In this document: one piece after another, positions 42,424 to 52,199 of the stretch
How positions within the stretch are numbered: position 1 is the stretch's first letter
How the letters are laid out: each line of letters starts with the position of its first letter
From: Mytilus galloprovincialis
Lineage: Eukaryota; Mollusca; Bivalvia; Mytilida; Mytilidae
Length of the DNA: 64,000 nucleotides
Assembly (NCBI RefSeq): GCF_965363235.1
Contig: NC_134843.1
Coordinates: 52,695,535-52,759,534 of the forward strand
Direction of reading: 5' to 3'
Program-made: the position numbers and the translations under genes
Notes under the pieces: model-generated
Databases searched by the model: none
What the model saw: the letters and a program-made list of their open reading frames with translations, nothing else
Told to the model about the DNA's origin: nothing

Positions 42424-43297
42424 ACAACTTGATCAAAATTAGACTAAAACAAAAACGATTATAAGGGTTCTTCTTAAGGACTGGCATCTTGATATTTACA
42501 TGTAATTCACTTTTCAGTTCTTAACTAAACTGTTGTAAAAAAAGGAATAGTTTTAATCATGTTAATCAGTGTATGTAATGTGCGAATCCTGAAATGCCAT
42601 TTTCACTGTATCCGTGCTGAATTTCGTATGTAGAATGATAAATAAACAGACGACATATTCACGATTTTTTAATAAAATAATAAATAATATACAATATGTA
42701 TTGTTTTTATAAATTCACGATAAATGTATTTGATGCGGGCGGGTTTTTAATCGCGCCTACAGCCATCCAGGTTTAAGATTGATACACAGATAGATAAATA
42801 TTATAAGAATCACAACACTCAGACAGAGTTCAAATTTGTGTTGTAACTCATTTGTTAATCTATAGTTCTGTCCCTTTTTAACTTGGAAAATTGCAAAGCT
42901 ACAGCGGAGGCATTTATGACATCTTACACATTCTCCCTTCATAAATTTTATCTTTTTGAAACCATGTTACATGTTGCATCCAATGTTTCTATACAAGGAG
43001 ATTACTGTAACAGTATTGCTTTTTTAGCCCTGCAGATGTAAATTGTCACAAATTATGTTTATCTAGTATGTAACTCAATTATCTTTGACTTTCTTCTCAA
43101 ATTGTTATCTTTATAAATAAGAAGATGTGGTATGTGTGCTAATGAATCAACTATCCATCCAAGTCACAATAAATAAAGAGTTACAATTATAGGTCAAAAT
43201 TTGTGTTCAAGATGGAGATTACTGTTTTTTTTCATGATTTTTAATATTTTAATGCATATATGTATTACATTTTAATTATGTTGCAATTTTTGTTTAG
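42424..43297. other. Intergenic or intron, AT-rich
   Basis: No gene recognised. A fragment of the 'aagatgtggtatg' repeat is at 43117-43200. The last 30 bases are a good splice acceptor ('gcaatttttgtttag'). Confidence 0.5.
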
Positions 43298-44357
43298 ATC
43301 AATGAAGCAGCAAACCTCTCTCCAGACGAATTTACGATGGCAATTTCGGCTGTAAGAGATCAAAAAATGGAAAAACGGAAAGAAAAGAAAAATTCAAAGG
43401 AATACAAAGTCGACCGTATACAAAAGAAAAGGAACCGCAATACAAATGAGCGTAAACATCTTGTAAGTTGTAAGAGAAGGTAAAACCTATGGATCTCAAA
43501 TGGAGTTTGATCAACAACAGGACCCTGAGCTTACCACAGAAATTTCACTTCCCTTTTATCTTGATGGCACTGAATGCAAAGTTTTTTTTTGATTTAGAAA
43601 CAACAGGCTTGGGAAGGAATAGCGAAATCATTCAAATAGCAGCTAAGTCATATTCAAATAGTTTTAATAGGTATGTCATTCCAAGAGTGGACATTCAAAT
43701 TGAGGCCAGTAAGATAACTGGTATAACTTACAGCCATGGAACGAATAAGATGTATGTTCGAGGACAAATAGTTGAACCGGTGTCACTTCATAAAGCTCTA
43801 CTTGATTTCATACATTTTTTAAAGGAACAGAATCAGCCAATAATATTAGGTCATAACATTTGTAACTTTGACATTCCTGTAATTGTTAACAAATTGAAAG
43901 AATATAATTTGTTTTCTACATTTTGTAAAACAGTGAAAGGTTTTATTGACACAATGAAAGTGGCTAGAAAGTATATTCCCAAACATGATGTAGAAAATTT
44001 AAGCAGCAGACTCTTGTCAAACAGTTTGTAGGAGAAAATTACCTTGCCCACAATGCAATAGAGGATGTGGATTCATTAAAAACATTATATGACAGTAAAC
44101 TTCCCTTACTTGTGAAATCTGATGATGTATTTGCCATTTCATACCACAATTGCATGGACTCCTACTCTGGCTTACTAAGTAGTAAAATTGTTTCAAGGCC
44201 AGTTTGCATCCAACTAGCAAAAGATGGTATATCGTTGAAACACCTCAAACTGGCATCTGTACGAGATGTAAATGGATTGAAATTTGTCTTACAGGACCAT
44301 AAGATACCACCAAAGAGTGTGAAATGCATTCAGGACTTCTTTCAGACTGAGGAATGA
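43298..44357 (+). pseudogene. DEDDh 3'-5' exonuclease-like gene with frame breaks
   Basis: After a strong acceptor (AG 43296-43297) a Lys/Arg-rich segment reads LSPDEFTMAISAVRDQKMEK, then EGKTYGSQMEFDQQQ, then the exonuclease fold: motif I FFDLETTGLG (about 43588), motif II GHNICNFDIPVI (about 43850), motif III AHNAIEDVDSL (about 44050). All catalytic Asp/Glu/His positions are present. The three parts are in different frames: a break at about 43475 (two bases missing or one extra in 'aagagaagg'), one at the nine-T run 43582-43590, and one at 'aaattt' near 43998. The last part continues open to TGA 44355-44357. All breaks are in short repeats or homopolymers, so recent decay or assembly error are both possible. 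Alternatively GTAAGT at 43461 is a real donor. Such domains occur in bivalve PML-like proteins from memory. The substrate is unknown. Confidence 0.75.
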
Positions 44358-44819
44358 ATTTTGTATGGCCAAAAAATAAATATCTGTCTGTGTTTTCTTA
44401 TAACCTGACTGTGTCAACCCGAATACTTGTTTTATTATTCTCCCAACACAATGAATTTGCCAGGGTTAAGATGTTTCAGTCAGTCAGTTTGTCTGTCCTT
44501 TTTTTTGTTAGTTAAACTCCTTAAATTCGGCACAACATAATTTAATGAAACTTAGAAGGTGGTAAGAATGCAATTAGTGTGTACATAAAACAAAGTTATA
44601 TGAAAAATTGATTCCCTGCATTATAATTTTATATTTTGAGTTATTGTCCTAGTTCAATTGACACTGAATAATAAAGAATTTGCCATTTTTCGTCTGCAGA
44701 AAAAATGACCGCCAAAGTCAAACATTCTTATTACTAGTGGTTGGATATTGTACCCTATCATATAGATATGCCAAAAACTATTTCTCTTAAGCTACTAAAA
44801 AAAATAAGAACCAAACTTT
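44358..44819. other. Intergenic
   Basis: No gene. 'aataaatatctg' near 44375 may be the polyadenylation signal of the exonuclease-like gene. Confidence 0.4.
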
Positions 44820-45375
44820 AAAGTCTCATGATGGTCAAAATTGCAAGGAACACACCACTTCATGTTAACCCATCTGATATACCAAAGATGTAAGAACAAG
44901 GTCAAAAGTTATGGCTTGGTCATTTTCATGCAAAAAAAACTACATTAAGTTGACTTTATGGTCAAATTGAGAACACATGAAGGTCATCATGGTGCAACAC
45001 ACATTATCTGATGATGATTCATCTACATACCAAAGATCTAAGGCCAAGGTCAAAAGACAACATGACATGGTAGAGTGCTTATAGTAAAAAGTAAAATTGA
45101 CCTTGAGGTCAAATATAAGGTCACATGAAGGTCACCACAACAAAGGACACTCCATCTCATTATTATACATCCTCATACAAAAGATGCAAGACCTATGTCA
45201 AAAGACAAAAAAATACATATGGCCTTGTTTTTTATTCTATCAAAAAATACATTTATTTGACCTTGAGGTCAAAGTGCAAGGTCACATGAAGTCATCATGA
45301 AATTTGACATTCTACCTCATGATGATACGTATACATACAAAATATCTAAGCCCTAGGTCAAAAGACAAGAAAACT
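44820..45375 (+). repeat. Diverged tandem repeat of about 140-160 bp, four copies
   Basis: Each unit contains 'aaggtcaaaagacaa', 'gaccttgaggtcaaa', 'aggtcacatgaaggtcatca' and a 'cat(a)ccaaagat' word. The anchor 'ggtcaaaag' occurs at about 44908, 45048, 45196 and 45355. Confidence 0.75.
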
Positions 45376-46394
45376 ATTAGTGACTGTACTGCAACTGACA
45401 TCGAAAAAGACGCTTAGTTAACGAGTTTAATGGTCCGGAATAACACACGGCTGAAAATTGTTTTAAATGATAGAATAATATCTATATTTTAATTTCCGTC
45501 GGGTCGTAAAAAGTTTCTATGGTCACATTTTTGTATTTTATCGCTTTAATGGGGGTACCCCTCAATTTACGGTTTTGGTAGTTACCTTAAAATCCAAAAA
45601 TATATTTTTTGGTTAAATTTCCAGCTATTTTCGTAAATATTTTCTATGCACATATCATCAAGGATCATCGGAATGATGAAGACATAAATATAATACCATC
45701 TCCAAGTAAAACTTTCAAACTTAAAGTTGGCTGTTTTTTAGATAGAAATTTAACGCGTTTTTCTTTGAAAACGAGAAAACATATGATTCAAAAATAGTAT
45801 TTGACATTTGAGAGGACAAAACATATTATTGCGATACTGCATGCAAATTTTGTTTGGCAAATTTCAAACAATTTTGTAAAAAACTCAAAAATAAAAACAT
45901 CATTTGTACCTTTTTTAATTACGGAAATTTCCTATCCGTCAATCAGCTCTACCATTTATTTTTTCCTTCACCATCAATTTGATAGTTTCGATGTGATTAT
46001 GTAGATTTTGTAGGAGAAGTTAATTTATTTTTGAGTGATTTGAATATATATAGAAGTTCTTTCGTGTATTTTCTGTAAATAAGTTATATTTTTGTTAATA
46101 AAATTTTGACTTTATATATAAATTAACCAAATCCTACGGATAAGAGGTTTTTCCGGATAATGACTATAGTTGACATTGTGTGAAAATACATTGTATGTCA
46201 ATGTTTAACCACAGAGCAATTAATATGCATGCAAGTGGTCGGGGGAAAAGTACTATTGAAGTTTCGCAGAGATTTGGTGTGTGACAAGCTGATGCTAAAA
46301 CCAACTTCTCTTAATATTCTGCTTTCCGTAGGCGAATCATCAGTGATGTTATGAAACTTGCACCAGAAGGCAAAATTGGTGCGTCTTTAAATTA

Positions 46395-47035
46395 GATTGA
46401 TTGATTGATTGTTGGTTACTTAACGTCCAGTGGCAAATATTTCATGCATGTTCAGGACGAGAACAAGTTAACAATAAAAACAATAGGTAGGTTTTGTCAT
46501 AATAGAGGCAATTCGGGATGATGATCGGGTAAATTTAGACTGCCACTGGAAAATGATGGTATATTGGATTGGGAGAGAAATTTTCCATTGCAACATGCCA
46601 CCTACGGACTCCTCAAAGAGTTGATGCAAAGGTTTTTAACGTGCAAAGAACGTGACACTCCCTTTACACGAGGCATCGGATTTAACGTCCCCATTATGAC
46701 CGGACGTGACTGCGAACTTGATACATCTCGCACAGCCAAACGGACGCCCAACTTCGTTTTACTTCCGATCGGGAGAAGACCAAGTGACCATATTTCGTTT
46801 CCCCAGTCACCCTTAAGGAACTTTAAATTAGAAACAACAGAAATCCATATATGTGATCAAACTAATCGACATGTATCCTCACAACCTGACACTTTTATAC
46901 GATCTCGCGCTCAGTTTCTTCCTTGTAGTTTGGATATGAAAACAGGGTTTTTGTGTAAAAGAAAAACCTTTAAAAAAAATCCAGAAAACTACGCAAAACT
47001 GAGTCCTCTAAACGTGTTGACAGTCTTTTAAGTTG
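46395..47035 (+). repeat. Interspersed repeat shared with 27.6 kb
   Basis: Starts 'ttgattgattgttggtta', 'cgtccagtggcaaatatttc'. The 155-codon open frame from 46564 overlaps the part shared with 27.9 kb and includes a low-complexity 'ggatttaacgtcccca' type stretch. No domain is visible, so I treat it as repeat, not gene. Confidence 0.5.
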
Positions 47036-47349
47036 TGCTTATTAATGTGAGTAATCATTTATCCATGCATAACCAAGTACTTATTGAAGTCAACACCTGT
47101 GCAATTAAGTAAAACAGTTACTGAAAAATTAGAATTTGAACTTGCTGTCAGTTCATTAATAACGATTGTTAGTGATGTGATTTGTTCTTCCATAAGAAAA
47201 AGCCTTTCTCATGTAGCACATACTCTATATATACCGATAAATTTTACCCAAGATTGTCATTGATGCTTACCAAACTGCAAAACTCCAGAACTAACTAGAT
47301 ATTGTGACACCTTACAATTCAGACACAGTGGGGCCAAGGGATATGAAAT

Positions 47350-47548
47350 ATAGAGTTTAGCTCTGAACTCAATTTAGAGGATGCCATATCTGCTGCAGGA
47401 AAATTGAAGTCTATGTTAAGACTTTCAGAATTACACCAAGGTGTGTCTGAAAATATCAAGGATACATTAAAAGAAGAACAATTACTTCACCCTGCCACCA
47501 GTGCTCTTATGAGCTATGTCCTCGTTTTGGTATTTCTATGGAAATGAT
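47350..47548 (+). other. Possible exon remnant
   Basis: An open stretch without start codon reads ELNLEDAISAAGKLKSMLRL and continues LSELHQGVSENIKDTL to a TGA. The helical, charged composition looks like protein-coding sequence, but I recognise no family. Splice sites are not convincing. Confidence 0.25.
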
Positions 47549-47571
47549 GCCCGCATAGCTTGTTAATAGAT

Positions 47572-47700
47572 ATAGGAAGATGTGGTATGAGTGCCAATAA
47601 TACAACACACCATCCAAGTCACAATTTATAAAAGTAAACCATTATAGGTCACGGTCCGGTCTTCAACACGGAGCTCAGGCTCAAAAGTTCATTTGTTAGT
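47572..47700 (+). repeat. 'aagatgtggtatg' repeat fragment
   Basis: 'aggaagatgtggtatgagtg', 'caccatccaagtcacaatt', 'cattataggtcacggtccg'. Confidence 0.65.
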
Positions 47701-49394
47701 TAATTGATGAAAAATAACACAAAGGCGCTTCTGAACCGTATATTGTCCCTAAAGATAACAAAAATTCGTTAATGTATGGCTATTACAAAATCAATCGTTT
47801 CTGTAGCAACATTCGCCCCATTACATTTGATATTGGCAGTGCAGATACATCAGGCATATGCATATGGGAATATGGGTCACGAACATTGATCGAAACTTTG
47901 TACTCACAAAATTGGCATGGCATTGTATAATTTTTCATCCTTCCCTTAAAAAATTAATGAGTTAACTTTTTTACCAGGATTATCCTACTAAAAAAATGTT
48001 CATGCACCAAACTGACTTTGTTTTACACTCAATTTTTTTAAACCTCGCATTCGCCTCTGGTGACTATAGTATATGACTATATGTTGTGTTATAACTGCTC
48101 TGTCCAGACTTTGCAAATACACAATATGTATTTATCTATAACTAGATACTAATTTTCACAAAATAAGCAACCTTTAAGATGCAAAATTAAAAACACTGTT
48201 TCAGCGCTTGAATTTTGCTTTTTTCAAAGATAGAAAAAATATTGAAATAATTTGATAAACTGGTGTTTTATACTTTAGAAAATAATTCTGTAATATACTA
48301 TAGTGAATTACTATACACACTATGAAAGTTTATGGATGTGAAAAGGTCAAGGCCACTTTTTCTTTTGCTATGTCTTAAATGGAAAAAAATCAGAAGGTTC
48401 CAAATCAACGCCATTTTGTAATGGCAGCTCTTCATATAAGTAGACAAATTTGTCGTTTTAACATCGTTTATATAGCATATGCTTATGATTGAATCGTTTT
48501 TGAAGCATTCTATTGAATAAATATCAGAATATTTCTCCTTTTTGTACTTGTGGTTGAAATATTGATATTTTTAGGTCTGACCTTTGACCTCAATTTTACA
48601 AAATTGTGACCACTCTAGATTTTTACGACCCAACTTTTCTTATTGTACACGTTTTCCTCTTTCCATCGATATATAATTTAGGTGTGTGTTCTTCCGGATC
48701 ATTAAAGTTTTAAAAAATAAACTCTGGTTGCAGTACTATATGCCCCAAATATACTATCAGAATGAAAATTGCTCTTATTTATTGAGGGTGGTGGTATTAT
48801 AAAAAAATGAAATTGAAAAAAATCTGGTGGTTAAAAGTTTATAATATTTTACAAATTTAACAAACTAATATAGCAGTACAAATTGTTAGTTTTTAAAAAA
48901 AAATTAAACGACACATTTTTTTTTTTTTTTAATTTCGTCTTCAAATACTGGACCCAAAAAAGTCACTTTTGCGGCCTGAATTTAAGACCCCCCTTTTTTA
49001 ATTCGGACAAAAATTTAAATCCAGAACAAAAAAAATACAAGCAAAAGGAACTGGTGAACTAATATTTGCCTTAGTTTTCACTATTAACTATGCTTTTGTC
49101 AATTTAGGATCATTTTTATTTTTTTTAACATATATACCCCTATACCCATATTTCTGAAACCTCAAAATTATGCTAATATTAGCATGTAAAATATGTCATA
49201 TTCGAGTTGCCAAAACTTTTTAACGTATGGTTCAAATCCTTCGAAATTTTTACAGAATGTTTAGCTTAACCTAGTTTATCAATGGGATAAAAACAAGAAA
49301 AATTAAACGACAGGTTTTTTTTGGTGTTTAGTGTTGGGTACCCCCTTAAACAAAAATATGCCGGATAATTAAAAAAGGTGAAAAAGTAGTTCCA
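47701..49394. other. Intergenic, no gene seen
   Basis: AT-rich. Apart from the inverted arm at 48600-48740 I see only homopolymer runs and no coding signal. Confidence 0.45.
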
Positions 49395-49530
49395 TAATGC
49401 ATATGTCAATGCAAAGCAAGTCAGTGATTGTGAATAAGTATGGTGACCCATAGCTGTTTATTTTTGTGTCATTTAATCTCTTGTGGAGAGTGGTCCAATT
49501 AGCAGTCATTACCACATCTTCTTGTATGTG
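49395..49530 (-). repeat. 'aagatgtggtatg' repeat fragment, inverted
   Basis: 'tgtgtcatttaatctcttgt', 'ggtccaattagcagtcat', 'accacatcttcttgta'. Confidence 0.65.
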
Positions 49531-50040
49531 CATCCATAGCTTGTCCATTATAGTTCCAGTAATTAAAATTTGCCAAATTTGCAATGTGATGAAAACATAA
49601 TGTGTATAGCAACAATTCAGATAAACAATCCATCGGGCATCGAAGTTATTTGCTCCCTTAACACTTTTTGTTTAAAATGTATTGAACAATGACTGACTTA
49701 AGGATTGGTCACTATTTAATTTTCCCAACCGAAAAGAATGGGGGAGGCGAAATGTTTGGATGATTTGACATTTATTTTGTTTTGTGTTTTTTTAGTATGT
49801 TTTTTTTTTGGGGGGGGGGGTGTCTGTCTCCCCCCAGAAACATTTAGAGGTAAATCCAGAATTTCTTCAAACTACACGAGGCACACTATTTGTTGACGTT
49901 TCAAGGTTTATAAGCCTGACCAAAATCTACCTAAGGCAGATAAAGGTGGATGGGCAAATCTTTAAAACTATTTTGATCAATAAATTGATGTTTTAATTCA
50001 CTCAATCCAGCATATTTAAAAGTGAAACGGTAAAAACAGA

Positions 50041-50068
50041 GACACATATATGTATATATGTCTCTGGT
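50041..50068. repeat. Short palindrome
   Basis: 'agacacatatatg' faces 'tatatatgtct': a near-perfect inverted repeat with almost no spacer. Confidence 0.5.
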
Positions 50069-50270
50069 AAAAAGCATTGATGCTACGGATCCAATAAAAA
50101 GTATATGACAAGATTGAGTTGTCTTTCTTTTTCCATCGATTTTCAAATTAGCTGAAAACCAGTTCAACAGAAAACCAGCCATGTATATGGTCAAGGACGA
50201 TTGAAGAGTCAAGAAAAAGGACGCACACAATGCATGTTGTAAACATAAAAATGGGGAAGAATACAGTGTT

Positions 50271-50828
50271 TTAAATTACCTTCATGGTCACAAATGGCTT
50301 GTACGTTGATGCTGTGGAACCGGGCAACCCCTTTCGGTTAACAAATGCTGGTTCATCAATGCTAGGCCCAGTAATCCGTATGTGAGTCCCATAAATGCAT
50401 TCAACCACGTTTGGAAAATCAGCCTTTTCATAAAACCCAGCCCTGATCACGTTCTTCCTCTGGTTATCTGGCCACGATATGAAATCATCCTTCCTAGCAA
50501 CTAATGATTCCGTCACACGGTCAATCACCCGAGACACAGTTGACTTGTCAAATGCCATCGTGTCCCCAACAACTTGCAAGTGTGATCCACTTCCATAAAA
50601 CCTCAAGGCTATCATAACCTGTTGTTCCACTGAAAGGGCTGTTTCCTTGTTTGTCCCACGCTCCAGATCCCCTCTCATTAAATCTGACAGGTACCCAATG
50701 GTCTCTCTGCCAAATCTATATCTCTGCCTTAGCTCCTCATCAGAAAATTCCCTTTCTAGAGGGTAAAACCCGCAAAAATGTCGCTCTCTTCTTACAACAG
50801 GTGGTTGAAACAAGACATTGACAGTCAT
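50271..50828 (-). pseudogene. HARBI1-like (PIF/Harbinger) nuclease, N-terminal exon
   Basis: 186 codons of a Harbinger-type transposase or its domesticated HARBI1 relative, a DDE nuclease. Seen: RQRYRFGRETIGYLSDLM, the helix-turn-helix LSVEQQVMIALRFYGSGSHL with DKSTVSRVI, and GFYEKADFPNVVECIYGTHI. In the family the last block normally reads GCIDGTH with the first catalytic Asp. Here residue 146 is Tyr, so the nuclease should be dead. NRKG follows at 164-167. At MK the sequence meets a donor-like GTAATT (50278), so the visible stop is probably intronic. The C-terminal half with the other two catalytic residues is not found in the remaining sequence to the left. Hence it is a truncated or inactivated copy. 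Confidence 0.8.
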
Positions 50829-50844
50829 CTTAGATTGTGGTTAA

Positions 50845-51005
50845 TTAATGAGGTCGATTAAATATAACGACACTTTGACAATTTTAAACGACTAGTTAAA
50901 TTTAACGACAAGTTGAACAACATGATAATTGACTGATTAAATTCAACGCAGTGATAAGAAAAATTTAACGACTCGCTTAATTTAACGACAAGTTGAACAA
51001 CAGAC
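50845..51005. repeat. Small direct repeat upstream of the HARBI1-like exon
   Basis: 'ttaacgacaagttgaacaac' occurs at 50901 and 50981 with related 'aaatttaacgac' words between. Its role is unknown. Confidence 0.5.
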
Positions 51006-51069
51006 TCCTGGTCTCAGGTCATTGAAGATTGCATATTTTGGCTTTAATATAGATTCACTTAAAAAGTCT

Positions 51070-51735
51070 TTGCAATTGAATTAAACACATTTATTCTAAA
51101 ACCAGTTGTTGGCATGACACGGGATATGTTCTTCTCATATATTTCATGATGGTATAATTATAAACCCCTAACAGGAGGGATTGGAATTGACATTCATATG
51201 CTGGAGACATAATTTTTTAATCAGTTTAATTGAGTTCTGGAGCTGGCATGTCAGTAACTGCTAGTAGTCTGTTGTTATTTATGTACTATTGTCATTTTGA
51301 TTACTTTCTTTTGTTTCATATTCTGACATCGGACTTGGACATTTCTTAAACCGAGTTTCACTGTGCGTATTGTTGTGCGTTATTTTTTTTCTACATTTGC
51401 TAGAGGTATAGGGGGCGGGTTAAGATCTCAAAAACATGTTTAACCCCGCCGCAATTTTGCGCCTGTCCCATGTCAGGAGCCTCTGGCCTTTGTTAGCCTT
51501 GTATGATTTTTAATTTTAGTTTCTTGTTTATAATTAGAAGTTTAGTATGACGTCCATTATCACTGAACTAGTATACATATTTGTTAAGGGGCCAGCTTAA
51601 GGACGCCTCCGGGCGCGGGAGTTTTTCGCTACATTGAAGACTCATTGGTGGCCTTCGGCTGTTACCTGCTCTATGGTCGGGTTGTTGTCGCTTTGATTTG
51701 TTCCCCATTTCCATTGTGAACTTTTATATAGCATT
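51070..51735 (+). mobile_element. Reverse-transcriptase element 3' UTR, complete tail
   Basis: 51085-51330 matches 9950-10200 ('aaacacatttattctaaaac', 'ttgttggcatgacac'). It continues with 'tttaaccccgccgcaattt', 'gtcaggagcctctggccttt', 'ggacgcctccgggcgcggga' and the terminal 'ccccatttccattgtgaac'. With the 9 kb copy this defines a 3' UTR of about 1.5 kb. Confidence 0.75.
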
Positions 51736-52154
51736 TTGAATGTCATGCAATCAGGTCTTCCTACAAAACACTCCTGTTAAACTACTATGATATCTCTGTT
51801 AGATAACTGGCAAAAAGGTAATGAAGTAGTGGCGATTACTTTTATCTGTGTTATGCTTTTGATCTTCTGAAAATCAACTGCTTTTCTCCTTCGAAAATGA
51901 AAATAAAAAATACAGTTACATACTGATACATCACTTCATTGATTTACTTTTTCGGCCGATCGAAATTATGTCGTATTCATTTAAACGCTTTTCCAAATAT
52001 CATAGATACATCAAAATAATATGCATATATACTGAAGTGTCAGTTTTAAGATTTTATCAATTTTGAGATCCTGAATACTTTCTTTGAACTTCATTATTTC
52101 ATTACCGTTTTTAGCTCACCTGGCCCGAAGGGCCAAGTGAGCTTTTCTCACCAC

Positions 52155-52192
52155 TTGGCGTCCGTCGTCCGTCGTCGTCGTCCGTCGTCGTT
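52155..52192 (+). repeat. CGTCGTC microsatellite
   Basis: 'gcgtccgtcgtccgtcgtcg' continuing to 'tccgtcgtcg' near the element's left hairpin. Confidence 0.8.
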
Positions 52193-52199
52193 AACAATT

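Larger units (their letters stand above)
45376..48735. mobile_element. Possible inverted-repeat-bounded element
   Basis: 45376-45530 ('actgtactgcaactgac', 'tggtccggaataacacac', 'gggtcgtaaaaagtttct') resembles the inverse of 48600-48740 ('ttacgacccaac', 'tgtgtgttcttccggatca', 'ctggttgcagtactat'). The two arms are diverged. If real, the element is 3.4 kb and includes the repeats at 46.4-47.0 kb. There is no transposase. Confidence 0.4.

Noticed and set aside
46564..47031. 155-codon open frame
   Set aside because: It overlaps an interspersed repeat shared with 27.9 kb, shows no domain, and has no visible splice or start context.
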